Positions 38,722 through 48,075 of a DNA stretch of 64,000 nt are shown here, piece after piece. The stretch comes from [Pseudomonas] carboxydohydrogena. GTDB taxonomy: Bacteria; Pseudomonadota; Alphaproteobacteria; Rhizobiales; Xanthobacteraceae. Positions within the stretch are counted from its first letter, which is position 1, and every line of letters begins with the position of its first letter. Under the pieces are notes generated by a model. The model was not told the origin of the DNA and searched no databases. It worked only from the letters and a program-made list of their open reading frames with translations. Location: contig NZ_CP113162.1 in NCBI RefSeq assembly GCF_029030725.1, positions 866,501 to 930,500 of the forward strand, read 5' to 3'. The translations under genes were made by a program, and so were the position numbers.

Positions 38722-39132
38722 ATGCGGATTGGAGAACTGGCCCGGAGGACGGAGACGACCGTCGCCACCATCCGGTATTACGAAGAGATCGGTCTGTTGC
38801 GCTCCGCGATGAGATTAAGCGGCGGACAGCGCACCTATGATTACGAGGATGTCAGCCGGCTCACATTCGTGCGCCGGTGCCGCGCGTTCGATCTGTCGCT
38901 GGATGACATCCGCTCTCTGCTAGCGACCATGCAGGACAATCGTTCGTCCTGTTCGGATGCGCGCGACCTCGCGGGCATGCATCTGGAAAAGGTGCGGGGG
39001 CGGCTTTCGGAGTTGGCCGCGCTGGAAAAGTCGCTCGCATCGATGGTGCGTTCGTGTGATGCGAATTGCCCCGATGGTGCGGGCCCGGATTGCGTGATCT
39101 TCGACGCGATCGGGACCGCTTCGCACGCTTAA
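38722..39132 (+). CDS. MerR-family metal-responsive regulator
   Basis: A 136-residue regulator. The helix-turn-helix (IGELARRTETTVATIRYYEEIGLL) is followed by a dimerisation helix and a Cys-bearing C-terminus. The Cys in SSCSD and the Cys in VRSCD are 35 residues apart, as in MerR and PbrR. The third cysteine, in GPDC, is 12 residues further rather than 9, and an extra Cys lies between (ANC). The metal may therefore differ from mercury. ATG 38722 gives the family start; ATG 38710 is an alternative. A decayed copy of its 3' end lies at 40622-40675. Confidence 0.88.
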   Translation: MRIGELARRTETTVATIRYYEEIGLLRSAMRLSGGQRTYDYEDVSRLTFVRRCRAFDLSLDDIRSLLATMQDNRSSCSDARDLAGMHLEKVRGRLSELAALEKSLASMVRSCDANCPDGAGPDCVIFDAIGTASHA

Positions 39133-39172
39133 TCAGGCGTGCCGGGAATTGGCTCAGCGCTTGCCATTGCGG

Positions 39173-40237
39173 TCAGATCGAATTCCATCCAAGCCATCCG
39201 GTGTACAGACCCACGATCAAAATCAGAACGACTGACGCATACGGCGCGTTGTGGGCAAAGCGGCTGAACCCCGACCAGCGTTTTTCGATATGCCGTATGC
39301 TCAGCGCCGCGAGAACGCCCGCCGAGACCATGGTCAGCGCAAGGCCGATGCCGAAACACAGCACAAGCACGAAGCCGAGGCTTAACTGCTTGAGCTGAAT
39401 GCAGAGCAGGAGAACCGTGATCGCTGCGGGGCAGGGGATCAGGCCGCCGGTGAGGCCGAATAGCACGATCTGCCATGTGGTGACGGTTCGTCCGGCGAAA
39501 CGGTTGCGGATATCGGCGGCATGGGCACGGGCGTGCGCATCGTCTTCATCGCCGAGGTCCATGTGTGAATGGTCATGTTCTTCGAAGACAAGTTCGAATG
39601 CTGAGGGATGCCCCGCCAGCTTGAGGTTTGCCTGAAACGCATGCGGCTCGGGAATTTCTTCGAGACTCTCGAGAATGTTGCCGCTTCGCGTGAGGCGAAA
39701 GGATTGCCGCGCGCCGTCTGGTCGCACGGTTTCGAGGCTGATGCTTTCCGCATCGGGCAGATCGCCGCGTTCCGCTGCAATCCGCCAGCGCGGTGGCGCG
39801 CCGTCCTCGAATATCTGAAGGGTGAGAGTAGACCGACCCATCTCGATCCGCTGGGGCGCGTCGTGATGATGGTGATGATCGTGATCCGAATGGCTGTCAC
39901 GCCATGTTCGCCACGCCATCCAGATGGCGACGCCGACGATGATGACCGCCGAGCCGAGCTGGAAGTAACCCTCGCTCTGTTCGCCGCCCCATTCGCGCCC
40001 GAAGTACAAGCCAGCCGCGGCCACAATCCAGACGATCGCCGTGTGAGAGATCGCGGCCGACAGTCCGAGCAGGATGGCCTGAAATACGGTGCCCCGGATC
40101 GCGACAATGAAGGCCGCCATCATCGTCTTCGAATGGCCGGGCTCGAGGCCGTGAAGCGCGCCCAGCAGGATCGCGCTCGGCACGAACAGCCAGGCGTGCG
40201 CGGAGCCTTGTTGCAGCAGATTTGCGAAATCGGTCAT
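39173..40237 (-). CDS. rcnA: Nickel/cobalt efflux protein, NicO/RcnA family
   Basis: A 354-residue inner-membrane exporter with about six transmembrane helices. The signature HGLEPGHSKTM is near residue 29, and a second conserved helix reads GGLIPCPAA. The cytosolic loop is long and His-rich (HSDHDHHHHHD near residue 116, then EHDHSHMD), as expected for Ni/Co binding. It follows rcnR by four bases in one operon and is therefore most likely induced by nickel or cobalt. Confidence 0.92.
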   Translation of the reverse strand: MTDFANLLQQGSAHAWLFVPSAILLGALHGLEPGHSKTMMAAFIVAIRGTVFQAILLGLSAAISHTAIVWIVAAAGLYFGREWGGEQSEGYFQLGSAVIIVGVAIWMAWRTWRDSHSDHDHHHHHDAPQRIEMGRSTLTLQIFEDGAPPRWRIAAERGDLPDAESISLETVRPDGARQSFRLTRSGNILESLEEIPEPHAFQANLKLAGHPSAFELVFEEHDHSHMDLGDEDDAHARAHAADIRNRFAGRTVTTWQIVLFGLTGGLIPCPAAITVLLLCIQLKQLSLGFVLVLCFGIGLALTMVSAGVLAALSIRHIEKRWSGFSRFAHNAPYASVVLILIVGLYTGWLGWNSI

Positions 40238-40241
40238 CGGG

Positions 40242-40520
40242 TCATTTCAGGTAGGTTCGCACGACATCAATCAGATCGGCCGCGCCTTTGGCCTTTTCCG
40301 GGTCCTTCTCGTGGGCGGGATCGACGACGTGGTGGCGGATGTGGTCTTCGAGCAGTTCCGACGTGAGGCCGGTCACCGCGCCGCGCACGGAAGCGACCAG
40401 CATCAGGACATCGGCACATCCGATTTCGGCTTCCAGCGCCCGCTCCACGGCTTCAAGCTGGCCCTTGATGCGTCTGACGCGGCCCAGAAGTCTGGATTTG
40501 TTTTTGACGGTGTGAGACAT
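40242..40520 (-). CDS. rcnR: Nickel/cobalt-sensing repressor, RcnR type
   Basis: A 92-residue all-helical repressor of the CsoR/RcnR family. The full RcnR ligand set is present at canonical positions: His3, Cys35, His60 and His64. CsoR-type sensors instead use Cys-His-Cys. Metal binding should release DNA and allow rcnA expression. The operator candidate is at 40530-40546, just upstream. Confidence 0.93.
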   Translation of the reverse strand: MSHTVKNKSRLLGRVRRIKGQLEAVERALEAEIGCADVLMLVASVRGAVTGLTSELLEDHIRHHVVDPAHEKDPEKAKGAADLIDVVRTYLK

Positions 40521-40529
40521 GCCTTTAGC

Positions 40530-40546
40530 ATAGGGGGGTACCCTAT
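40530..40546. promoter_or_regulatory. RcnR operator candidate
   Basis: ATAGG and CCTAT arms flank a tract with six consecutive G (40533-40538), ending ten bases before the rcnR start. RcnR operators are built around a G/C tract of this length bordered by short A/T-rich arms. Confidence 0.65.
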
Positions 40547-40621
40547 ATTAATCAAGAGACATAAGCCCTCCGCGGCTGACGAGGTCAGGAAAATCGGTTG
40601 AGTGTCTCCATGCGGGCGGGC

Positions 40622-40675
40622 GGCGCGGGTCCGGATTGCGTAATCTTCGACGCGATCGGTGCCGCTTCTCACGCC
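40622..40675 (+). pseudogene. Relic of a merR-family gene (3' end only)
   Basis: These 54 bases align without gaps to the 3' end of the intact merR gene (39076-39129), with seven mismatches by eye. They encode the same tail, GAGPDCVIFDAIG then ASHA. No helix-turn-helix or start remains upstream, and the frame continues past the old stop. It lies between rcnR and csoR. It is the remnant of a second MerR-type regulator, probably left after deletion or recombination in the metal block. Confidence 0.75.
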
Positions 40676-40693
40676 TGGCGGCTTGATCACGGC

Positions 40694-40978
40694 TCAGCGG
40701 TCGGCGCGGCTGACCACGTCCATCAGTTCGGCAATCTTCTTGCGCTGGTCGGCCTTGTCGCCCGAGCGGATCGCATGCTCCACGCAATGCGCGACGTGAT
40801 CGCGCAGGATTTCCTCCTCGACACGGCGCAAGGCGGCGCGCGCGGCGGCGATCTGCGTCACGACGTCGATGCAGTAACGGTCGGCCTCGATCATCTCGAT
40901 GAGGCCGCGCACCTGACCCTCGATGCGTTTCAGCCGTTTCCGGCAGGATGACTTGATCTCGTCTCTCATCTGGTTCAT
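40694..40978 (-). CDS. csoR: Copper-sensing repressor, CsoR type
   Basis: A protein of about 94 residues of the CsoR family. The Cu(I) ligand pattern Cys-x24-His-x3-Cys is complete (RYC, then RDHVAHC). In the apo form it should repress the divergent P-type ATPase and itself. The longest frame starts at 40987, but that ATG lies inside the operator palindrome. ATG 40978 directly borders the operator and ATG 40969 is a further choice. Confidence 0.9.
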   Translation of the reverse strand: MNQMRDEIKSSCRKRLKRIEGQVRGLIEMIEADRYCIDVVTQIAAARAALRRVEEEILRDHVAHCVEHAIRSGDKADQRKKIAELMDVVSRADR

Positions 40979-40995
40979 ATACCCCATAGGGGTAT
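40979..40995. promoter_or_regulatory. CsoR operator
   Basis: ATACCCC-ATA-GGGGTAT is a perfect 17-base palindrome between divergent csoR and the copper ATPase gene. It matches the TACCCC/GGGGTA pattern recognised by CsoR repressors. Confidence 0.85.
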
Positions 40996-41014
40996 CAAGA
41001 TCAAGGCGGGTGCG

Positions 41015-43444
41015 ATGAGTGGCGAAGCGGGCAAGACATCAAGCTGCTGTGGCGGTCACGGCTCCGGCGCTCACGACGTGAAAGCGCTCCCGCCTGCCGC
41101 GCATTCCCATCAGGCGCACGGCTCCTGTTGCCACGGGGCGGCCACGGACGAAGCGCCGGTCGCGATCGATCCGGTCTGCGGCATGAAGGTCGATCCGCGT
41201 ACCCCGAAGGGCGGACGCTTTGCCTACAAGGGCACCGAATACGTGTTCTGCGGCCAGCGCTGCCACGACCGTTTTAAGGCGGACCCGGAAAAATTCCTTG
41301 CGCCGAAACAACCCGAGCCGGAAGCCGCGCCCGGCACGATCTACACCTGCCCGATGCATCTCGAGGTGCGTCAGATCGGCCCCGGCACCTGCCCGAAATG
41401 CGGCATGGCGCTGGAGCCGGAAACCGTTTCGCTCGACGACAAGCCCGATCCCGAACTGATCGACATGCGCCGCCGTTTCTGGATCGCGCTCGCTCTCACC
41501 GTGCCGGTGTTCGTGATCGAGATGGGCGGACATTTGTTCGGGCGGCATCTGGTGCCGCCGTCAGTGGCGAACTGGCTGTCGCTGGCGCTCGCAACCCCTG
41601 TGGTGCTGTGGGCGGGCGCGCCGTTCTTCGTGCGCGGCTGGCGTTCGGTCGTGACGTGGAATTTGAACATGTTCACGCTGATCGCGATGGGCACCGGCAT
41701 CGCCTATCTCTACAGCGTCGCGGCGGTGCTTGTGCCGCAGGCATTCCCGGAAGCATTCCGCGACATGCATGGCGGCGTCGCGGTGTATTTTGAATCCGCG
41801 ATGGTGATCGTGACGCTGGTGCTGCTCGGGCAGGTGCTGGAATTGCGCGCCCGCGAGAAGACCTCCGGCGCGATCCGCGCGCTGCTGTCGCTCGCCCCAA
41901 AAATTGCGCGCCGCATCAAGGATGGAGCCGAGGAAGACATCGCGCTCGATATGGTCGCGGTCGGTGACCTGTTGCGGGTGCGCCCCGGCGAGACGGTGCC
42001 GGTGGACGGTACGGTGAAAGAGGGCCGCTCCGCCGTCGATGAATCGATGGTGACCGGCGAATCGATGCCCGTGACCAAGAGCGATGGCGCGCAACTGATC
42101 GGCGGCACGCTGAACCAGAGCGGCGGACTTGTGATGGTCGCCGACAAGGTCGGGCGCGACACCGTGCTGTCGCGCATCGTCGATCTCGTCGCCAAGGCGC
42201 AGCGCTCGCGCGCGCCGGTGCAGCGGCTGGCGGATTATGTCGCGGGCTGGTTCGTGCCCGCCGTGGTGACGGCGGCGGTGCTCGCTTTTGCGGCGTGGGC
42301 GATGTTCGGCCCCGAGCCGCGTTACTCCTTCGCGCTTCTCGCCGCTGTGACGGTGCTGATCATCGCCTGTCCTTGCGCGCTCGGCCTCGCCACGCCGATG
42401 TCGATCATGGTCGGCATCGGGCGCGGCGCGCGCTCCGGCATTCTGGTGCGCGATGCCGATGCGCTGGAGCGCATGGAGAAAATCGACACCTTCGTGATCG
42501 ACAAGACCGGCACGCTGACGCAAGGCAAGCCGGATGTCGTCGCGATCGAGACTACGGAGAATTTCAGCCAGAACGAACTGCTGCGTCTCGCGGCCAGTGT
42601 CGAACAGGCCAGCGAGCATCCGCTGGCTACGGCCATCGTCGCGGCGGCGGAGCGGCGGCAACTGGCGCGCGGCAAGGTCGAGGATTTCGACTCGCCCGCC
42701 GGCAAGGGCGCGAGCGGCCGTGTCGAAGGCAAGACCGTCGCGCTCGGCAACGCGGCGCTGATGCGGGACATGAAGCTCGACACTTCAATGCTCGATGACG
42801 CCGCGCGGAAGCAGCGCGAACAGGGCGCGACGGCGATCTATGCCGCCGTCGATGGCGTCGTGCGCGGCATCATCGCCATCGCCGACCCGATCAAGGACAG
42901 CGCGCGGCCCGCGCTCGACAGGTTGCGGGCTGCGGGGCTGAAGATCGTGATGCTGACGGGCGACAACATCGCCACCGCGCGCGCGGTCGCAGCGCAACTC
43001 GGCATCACCGAGGTCGAGGCCGATGTGCTGCCCGAACACAAGAGCGAAGCGGTGCAGCGGTTGCAGAAGCAGGGCCGCCGCGTCGCGATGGTCGGCGATG
43101 GTGTCAATGACGCGCCCGCGCTGGCGGCCGCCGATGTCGGCATCGCGATGGGCGGTGGTACCGATGCGGCAATCGAGAGCGCGGGCATCACGCTGCTGCG
43201 CGGCGACCTGATGGGCCTCGTGCAAGCGCGGGCGTTGTCGGTGGCGACGATGCGCAACATCCGCCAGAATCTGGCGTTCGCCTTCCTCTATAATGCGGCG
43301 GGCGTGCCGATCGCGGCTGGTATTTTGTATCCGGCTTTCGGCCTGCTGCTGTCACCCGCGATTGGCGCCGCGGCCATGGCGCTGTCATCGGTGAGCGTGA
43401 TCGGAAACGCCCTGCGGCTGGCGCGGCTGCAGCTCTCCGCGTGA
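41015..43444 (+). CDS. copA: Copper-translocating P1B-type ATPase with YHS and HMBD domains
   Basis: An 809-residue inner-membrane exporter of Cu(I), possibly also Ag(I). The N-terminus has a Cys/His-rich tail, a YHS domain (DPVCGMKVD, then FCGQRC) and a heavy-metal-binding domain (YTCPMHLEV, then CPKCGMALE) instead of the usual GMTCxxC ferredoxin-like domains. The core shows TGES, the metal-site CPC (residues 452-454), phosphorylated Asp of DKTGT (496), SEHP and GDGVND. Divergent csoR and its operator imply copper induction. Confidence 0.95.
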   Translation: MSGEAGKTSSCCGGHGSGAHDVKALPPAAHSHQAHGSCCHGAATDEAPVAIDPVCGMKVDPRTPKGGRFAYKGTEYVFCGQRCHDRFKADPEKFLAPKQPEPEAAPGTIYTCPMHLEVRQIGPGTCPKCGMALEPETVSLDDKPDPELIDMRRRFWIALALTVPVFVIEMGGHLFGRHLVPPSVANWLSLALATPVVLWAGAPFFVRGWRSVVTWNLNMFTLIAMGTGIAYLYSVAAVLVPQAFPEAFRDMHGGVAVYFESAMVIVTLVLLGQVLELRAREKTSGAIRALLSLAPKIARRIKDGAEEDIALDMVAVGDLLRVRPGETVPVDGTVKEGRSAVDESMVTGESMPVTKSDGAQLIGGTLNQSGGLVMVADKVGRDTVLSRIVDLVAKAQRSRAPVQRLADYVAGWFVPAVVTAAVLAFAAWAMFGPEPRYSFALLAAVTVLIIACPCALGLATPMSIMVGIGRGARSGILVRDADALERMEKIDTFVIDKTGTLTQGKPDVVAIETTENFSQNELLRLAASVEQASEHPLATAIVAAAERRQLARGKVEDFDSPAGKGASGRVEGKTVALGNAALMRDMKLDTSMLDDAARKQREQGATAIYAAVDGVVRGIIAIADPIKDSARPALDRLRAAGLKIVMLTGDNIATARAVAAQLGITEVEADVLPEHKSEAVQRLQKQGRRVAMVGDGVNDAPALAAADVGIAMGGGTDAAIESAGITLLRGDLMGLVQARALSVATMRNIRQNLAFAFLYNAAGVPIAAGILYPAFGLLLSPAIGAAAMALSSVSVIGNALRLARLQLSA

Positions 43445-43751
43445 CGCGACTTACGCCATGGTGAAGGCGGGGCGAACGGAATACCTGAAACGAAAAAAGC
43501 CGGGCTAAAAGCCCGGCTTGTTAGTCGACAGCCTTGAGAGGCCGATACGATCATCTTTCCTTCCGCTTTCACGGCTTGAAAGATTCCGGTGCAAGGGTCC
43601 GCAGGAGGAGGGGACAGGAAGCAGACCACCGCATCGGATGAAAAGAGTATCGTATCGAGCGGCGATGTATCGCAACAGCGGGTTTGGAATGTCAGTCATG
43701 CGCAAGATGCGTGCGACATTCTTGCGTGCGACATTTTGCATACATCTCTGG
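43445..43751. other. Gap between copA and the LysR gene
   Basis: No gene is supported in these 307 bases. It holds a hairpin at 43497-43519 and an imperfect tandem repeat near 43708-43738 (GTGCGACATTCTTGC then GTGCGACATTTTGC), just downstream of the LysR stop. Nothing else is evident. Confidence 0.5.
43493..43519 (-). terminator. Terminator hairpin between copA and LysR gene
   Basis: AAGCCGGGCT and AGCCCGGCTT form a 10-bp stem around AAA. The run of six T is on the minus strand side (43493-43498), so it best terminates minus-strand transcription from the LysR gene. It may also act on copA. Confidence 0.7.
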
Positions 43752-44675
43752 CTATGACGGCCAGCGCTGCGCCTTGCTGACGATGAAATCGCGGAATACC
43801 TGGACGCGCGCCACCGACTTCAACTCTTCGGGATAGACGAAATACGCATCGAGTTGAATCGAATCGTCCTCACCGAACAGTTGCAGCAGCCGGTTGGCCT
43901 CGTCGATGAGGTAATCCGGCAGCGCGGCAATGCCGATGCCCTGCTGGCAGGCGCGAACCAGGCCAAGCACGTTATTGACCTTGAAGAACGGCTCGCGCGG
44001 CCCAGCGCCGTTACGCCCGGCCTCGATCAGCCAGTTCCTGTTCTGTAGGTGCGGCGGCAGGTTCTGCGCGTTGAGCACGATCAAGCGGTGATTGTCGAGT
44101 TCCTCCAGCGTGCGCGGCGTGCCGAATTTCTTGGCGTAGTCCGGCGAGCAGTAGGCATGGAAGCCGATTGAAAACAATTTCCGCTGAATGAGATCGGGCT
44201 GCGTCGGCTTGCGGGTGCGCAGCGCGACGTCGGCTTCGCGCATCGAGAGGTCGAGTTCCTCGTCGGTCAGCGTCAGGGCCAGCCGGATTTCCGGATAGAG
44301 CGAGGTGAATTCGGTCAGCCGCGGTACCAGCCAGTTGATGCCGAGACCGGGCGAGGTCGTCACCTTCAGTTCCCCGCTCGGCCGCTCGCGGCTGTCGGTC
44401 AATTTCGCGCGCGCCGCCTGTAACTGCATGAAGACATCATGCGCGGTGCGGAACAAAAGGTCGCCCTGTTCGGTGAGGATCAGGCCGCGGGCATGGCGGT
44501 GAAACAGCGACACCGACAATTCCTGCTCCAGCGCGCTAACCTGGCGCGAGACCGCCGATTGCGACAGCCCGAGCTGCTCGCCCGCATGGGTGAAACTACC
44601 GGCCTCGGCCGCGGCGTGGAACACCTTCAGCTTGTCCCAGTCCATATCGGTCAGTCCGTCGTGAGATCGGGCCAT
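43752..44675 (-). CDS. LysR-family transcriptional regulator
   Basis: A 307-residue LysR protein with a winged helix at about 12-72 (FHAAAEAGSFTHAGEQLGLSQSAVSRQVSALE) and a substrate-binding co-inducer domain. The start lies two bases after the trxB stop, so it is co-transcribed with trxB; ATG 44645 is an alternative. The ligand is unknown. The context suggests a link with redox state, which is inference. Confidence 0.9.
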   Translation of the reverse strand: MARSHDGLTDMDWDKLKVFHAAAEAGSFTHAGEQLGLSQSAVSRQVSALEQELSVSLFHRHARGLILTEQGDLLFRTAHDVFMQLQAARAKLTDSRERPSGELKVTTSPGLGINWLVPRLTEFTSLYPEIRLALTLTDEELDLSMREADVALRTRKPTQPDLIQRKLFSIGFHAYCSPDYAKKFGTPRTLEELDNHRLIVLNAQNLPPHLQNRNWLIEAGRNGAGPREPFFKVNNVLGLVRACQQGIGIAALPDYLIDEANRLLQLFGEDDSIQLDAYFVYPEELKSVARVQVFRDFIVSKAQRWPS

Positions 44676-44677
44676 GA

Positions 44678-45643
44678 TTACTCCGCTGCGGCGCGTTCGC
44701 TCGCACGGGCGGCGAGGAAGCGTTCGGTTTCGAGCGCGGCCATACAGCCCATGCCGGCGGCCGTCACGGCCTGCCGGTAATGTTCATCGGCGACGTCTCC
44801 GGCGGCGAACACGCCGGGCACGGAGGTCGCGGTGGAATGCGGGGCGATCTCGATATAGCCCGAGGGCTTCAGCTTGAGCTGACCCTGCACGAGTTCGGTC
44901 GCGGGCGCGTGCCCGATCGCGATGAACACGCCATCGGCGGCCTGTTCGGTGATTGCGCCGGTCTTGAGGTTGCGCAGGCGCACATGCGTGACCTTGCAGG
45001 GGTTCTGTTCGCCCGCGATCTCCGCGATTTCGCTGTCCCACACCACCTTGATCTTGGGGTGCTTGAACAGGCGGTCCTGCAAGATGCGTTCGGCGCGCAG
45101 GCTGTCGCGGCGATGAACCAGCGTCACCGAGGAGGCGAAGTTGGTCAGGAACAGCGCTTCCTCGACGGCGGTGTTGCCGCCGCCGACCACGATGACCTCC
45201 TTGTTGCGGTAAAAGAAGCCGTCGCAGGTGGCGCAGGCCGAGACGCCGAAGCCCTTGAAGGTCTCCTCGGAGGGAATGCTGAGCCAGCGCGCCTGTGCGC
45301 CGGTTGCGAGGATCACGGCTTCCGCGAGATAGACGTCGCCGGAATCGCAGGTGATGCGGAACGGCGACTGCCCAAGCTCGAGCTTGTTGACGTGGTCGGT
45401 CACGATCTTCGCGCCGACATGGGTCGCCTGCTTTTCCATCTCCGTCATCAGCCAGGGACCCTGGATGACGTCGGAGAAGCCCGGATAGTTTTCCACGTCG
45501 GTGGTGATGGTGAGCTGGCCGCCGGGCTGGATGCCCTGGATCAGGACAGGCTCGAGCATCGCACGCGCAGCATAAATTGCTGCGGTGTAACCTGCCGGGC
45601 CGGACCCGATGATGACGACTTTGGCGTGGAGTGGACCGGCCAT
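44678..45643 (-). CDS. trxB: Thioredoxin-disulfide reductase
   Basis: A 321-residue flavoprotein that reduces thioredoxin with NADPH. FAD site GSGPAGYTAAIYAA at 13-26, redox-active CATC at 137-140, NADPH-binding GGGNTAVEEA and C-terminal GVFAAGDVAD are all in place. Precedes the LysR gene in a two-gene unit. Divergent from the Lrp-type regulator. Confidence 0.96.
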   Translation of the reverse strand: MAGPLHAKVVIIGSGPAGYTAAIYAARAMLEPVLIQGIQPGGQLTITTDVENYPGFSDVIQGPWLMTEMEKQATHVGAKIVTDHVNKLELGQSPFRITCDSGDVYLAEAVILATGAQARWLSIPSEETFKGFGVSACATCDGFFYRNKEVIVVGGGNTAVEEALFLTNFASSVTLVHRRDSLRAERILQDRLFKHPKIKVVWDSEIAEIAGEQNPCKVTHVRLRNLKTGAITEQAADGVFIAIGHAPATELVQGQLKLKPSGYIEIAPHSTATSVPGVFAAGDVADEHYRQAVTAAGMGCMAALETERFLAARASERAAAE

Positions 45644-45918
45644 GGGATGACCCTTCGATTTGACCTTGAGGACGAAGCGCCCTTTGGCAAACCGGTGGCA
45701 AATCGGTGAAAATCAGAGAGAATTTGCCACCACCGCGGCGCTTATAGTCTGGTCGGGACAATGTAGGCTTTCCTGCGAGCTATGCAAGATTTGCAACCCC
45801 CCGTCGGCAATTTTCCCCAAGCCAGCAGGTCTTAGAACCCGCGCAATAAAATTGCGCAACGGCGGAGAGCCCGCTACAAGCTCGAATTGTTGCGCCGCGA
45901 ACAGGAGCCGGGGAGCCC

Positions 45919-46392
45919 GTGACCAAACAACTCGACGCCATCGACCTCAAGATCCTGCACGAATTGCAGGAGGACGGGCGCATCACCAATGTGGAACTGG
46001 CCAAGCGCGTCGGCATCTCGCCGCCGCCCTGCCTGCGGCGTGTCCGGGCGCTGGAAGACGAAGGCTACATCAACGGTTATCGCGGGCTGCTTGATCCCAA
46101 GGCGCTGGGCTTCGACGTCACGGTGTTCGCCGCCGTACATCTGTCGAGCCAGGCCGACGCGGATCTGCGCGCGTTCGAGGCGTTCGTGAACGCCCAGCCG
46201 ATCGTGCGCGAATGCTGGATGCTGTCGGGCGAGACCGATTTCATCCTCAAATGCGTCGCCTCCGACATGGCGGCCTTTCAGGATTTCGTGACGCACCTTA
46301 CCGCCGCGCCGCATGTGCAGAACGTGCGCACCTCGCTGGTGCTGCACAATTCCAAATACGCGCCCGCCGTGCCGCTGGAATTGAAAGTCTGA
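45919..46392 (+). CDS. Lrp/AsnC-family regulator
   Basis: A 157-residue feast/famine regulator with a helix-turn-helix at about 8-65 (LDAIDLKILHELQEDGRITNV and later SPPPCLRRVRALE). A C-terminal ligand-binding RAM domain follows. The start is a GTG at 45919 behind GGGGAG. The effector amino acid is unknown. It is divergent from trxB and eight bases upstream of a TauE/SafE transporter gene. Confidence 0.92.
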   Translation: MTKQLDAIDLKILHELQEDGRITNVELAKRVGISPPPCLRRVRALEDEGYINGYRGLLDPKALGFDVTVFAAVHLSSQADADLRAFEAFVNAQPIVRECWMLSGETDFILKCVASDMAAFQDFVTHLTAAPHVQNVRTSLVLHNSKYAPAVPLELKV

Positions 46393-46400
46393 ATGCGCAC

Positions 46401-47159
46401 ATGAGCGCTACGGATTTTCTGCTGCTCGCCGGAGGAGGCTTTCTCGCCGGTATCGTCAACTCCATCGCCGGCGGCGGCACGTTCCTGTCCTTCGCGGCGA
46501 TGATTGCCTGCGGGCTGAATGCGCTGGAAGCCAACGCCACCAGCGCGGTGGCGATCACGCCGTCCAACCTCGCGACCGTCGCGGCCTACCGCAACGAGGT
46601 GAAATCGCACTGGCGCGAGTTCATTCCGTTCGCGGTGATCGGCGTGATCGGCGGCGCGGTCGGGGCATGGCTCCTGATCTGGCTCGGCAATGCGGGCTTC
46701 AGGCCGCTGGTGCCGTGGCTGTTGTTATTCGCGACGCTGCTGTTCGCCTTCAGCGGGCCGATCCGGAGGTTTGTCGAGCCGTGGTCGGTGCGCGCGGAGA
46801 CCGGCGTGCGCATCGCGGCCTACTTGCTGATGGTGGTGGTGTCGATCTATGGCGGCTTCTTCGGCGCGGGCATCGGATTCGTCATCCTCGCGGCGCTGCT
46901 CATTCTCGAGGGCGGCGACTATCACAAGGCCAATGCGATCCGCATCACCATCGCCTTTCTCATTCAGGCGGTGGCGGCGGTGCTCTTGATTTTCGGCGGG
47001 CTGGTACACTGGCCGCATGCGATCGTGACGATGATCGCGGCCTCGATCGGGGGCTATTGCGGCGTCGGCTGGGCGCGAATGCTGCCGGATAAAATAGTCC
47101 GCGCCGTGGTGGTGGCCATCGGCGCGGCTTTGACTGTGATCTTCTTTATCAGGCCGTAA
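46401..47159 (+). CDS. TauE/SafE family sulfite/anion exporter-like protein
   Basis: A 252-residue membrane protein with about eight helices. The family signature GFLAGIVNSIAGGGTFLSF is near the N-terminus, with the repeated half YGGFFGAGIGFVILAAL. TauE/SafE proteins move sulfite, sulfonates or organic acids; the substrate is unassigned. Likely co-transcribed with the Lrp gene, eight bases upstream. Confidence 0.88.
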   Translation: MSATDFLLLAGGGFLAGIVNSIAGGGTFLSFAAMIACGLNALEANATSAVAITPSNLATVAAYRNEVKSHWREFIPFAVIGVIGGAVGAWLLIWLGNAGFRPLVPWLLLFATLLFAFSGPIRRFVEPWSVRAETGVRIAAYLLMVVVSIYGGFFGAGIGFVILAALLILEGGDYHKANAIRITIAFLIQAVAAVLLIFGGLVHWPHAIVTMIAASIGGYCGVGWARMLPDKIVRAVVVAIGAALTVIFFIRP

Positions 47160-47164
47160 GGCGG

Positions 47165-47566
47165 TCAGGCCCTGCCACGCGCGGCGTCCACGCTCCACGG
47201 GCCGGGGCCGGCGGCGAAGATGTACAGGTACACGAAGCAATAGAGCACCGCGAGTTCGCCGCCGTTCAAAACCGGGAAGAAGCTCTTGGAGGCGTGGACC
47301 ATGAAATAGGCCACCGCCGTGAAGCCGCAGAGGATGAAGGCGGCGGGGCGCGTGAACAGCCCGATCACCATCAGCGTGCCGCCGATCAGTTCGATCAGGC
47401 CGCCGATGCCCATCAGCGATCCGATCTGGACATTGGCGAACTGCCCCACCGTCGGAAAATGCAAAATCTTCGCCGTTCCGTGCTGAAGGATTTCAAGTCC
47501 GGCGATGAAGCGCAGGACGCTGAGAACCTGCGGCTGCCAGGGTGCGAGTGCGCGGTCGATGCTCAT
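47165..47566 (-). CDS. DoxX family membrane protein
   Basis: A 133-residue protein with four transmembrane helices. LRFIAGLEILQHGTAKI and the central GIGGLIELIGGTLMVIGLFTRPAAF identify DoxX. Its role is not well defined; related proteins act in redox homeostasis. AAAGGGGG lies just before the ATG at 47566. Convergent with the TauE gene. Confidence 0.88.
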   Translation of the reverse strand: MSIDRALAPWQPQVLSVLRFIAGLEILQHGTAKILHFPTVGQFANVQIGSLMGIGGLIELIGGTLMVIGLFTRPAAFILCGFTAVAYFMVHASKSFFPVLNGGELAVLYCFVYLYIFAAGPGPWSVDAARGRA

Positions 47567-47685
47567 ATGTCCCCCTTTGTGAAGATGACGATGCTTGATC
47601 GTATCGCATGGCGCGATTCGGGACCAAGCCGTCGCCGAACAAAAATATGTGCGAGGCACGTGATGCCTGCGGCATATTGGCGGGC

Positions 47686-47997
47686 CTACGGGGTTTTGTC
47701 GTTACTTTTGCCGGGCTGCGGTTCGTCCTGAATGCAACGGATCTCCGTGGGCTGGCAGGCGGGACCAATGTTTGAGCAGACCGGTTTGTCCTCGACGCTG
47801 GCGCGCGTGCAACTCACGCAACCATCGGTCCAGCGCAGGCATTGCGGCGGCCCCGTATGAACCGATGTTTCTTGCGGCTCGGACGATTGCGTTTGCGCAG
47901 GCCCGTCCGGCGGCAACGGCAGCAGATCGTTGGCGTTCGCGTCGGTTGCCCCGAACAGGACGATCAACGCCAGCATCGCTCCATGAAAACGCTGCAT
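47686..47997 (-). CDS. Exported cysteine-containing small protein, unknown
   Basis: A 103-residue protein with a signal peptide (about 1-22, ending ATDANA). The mature part is short and carries six cysteines at spaced positions (QCLRWTDGCVSCTR, then VCSNIG, ACQ, RCI), suggesting disulfides or metal binding. No family is recognised. It starts downstream of the greA terminator on the same strand. Confidence 0.6.
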   Translation of the reverse strand: MQRFHGAMLALIVLFGATDANANDLLPLPPDGPAQTQSSEPQETSVHTGPPQCLRWTDGCVSCTRASVEDKPVCSNIGPACQPTEIRCIQDEPQPGKSNDKTP

Positions 47998-48018
47998 GTC
48001 GCCTCGCCCTCTGCCAAC

Positions 48019-48047
48019 AAAAATGGCCGGACAAGCATCCGGCCATT
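48019..48047 (-). terminator. greA terminator
   Basis: On the minus strand ATGGCCGGA and TCCGGCCAT form a 9-bp stem with a 6-base loop, followed by five T, about 30 bases after the greA stop. Confidence 0.85.
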
Positions 48048-48075
48048 CGTCAGATAAATCCATAGTCGCGCGAAA

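Noticed and set aside
43700-43745. Tandem GTGCGACATT repeat, considered as a CRISPR or iteron
   Set aside because: Only two imperfect copies with no spacer, and no cas or replication gene nearby. No CRISPR array was seen anywhere in the window.
45644-45918. Possible small gene in the trxB-Lrp intergenic region
   Set aside because: Frames here are short and overlap the divergent promoters; none has a ribosome site or family motif.
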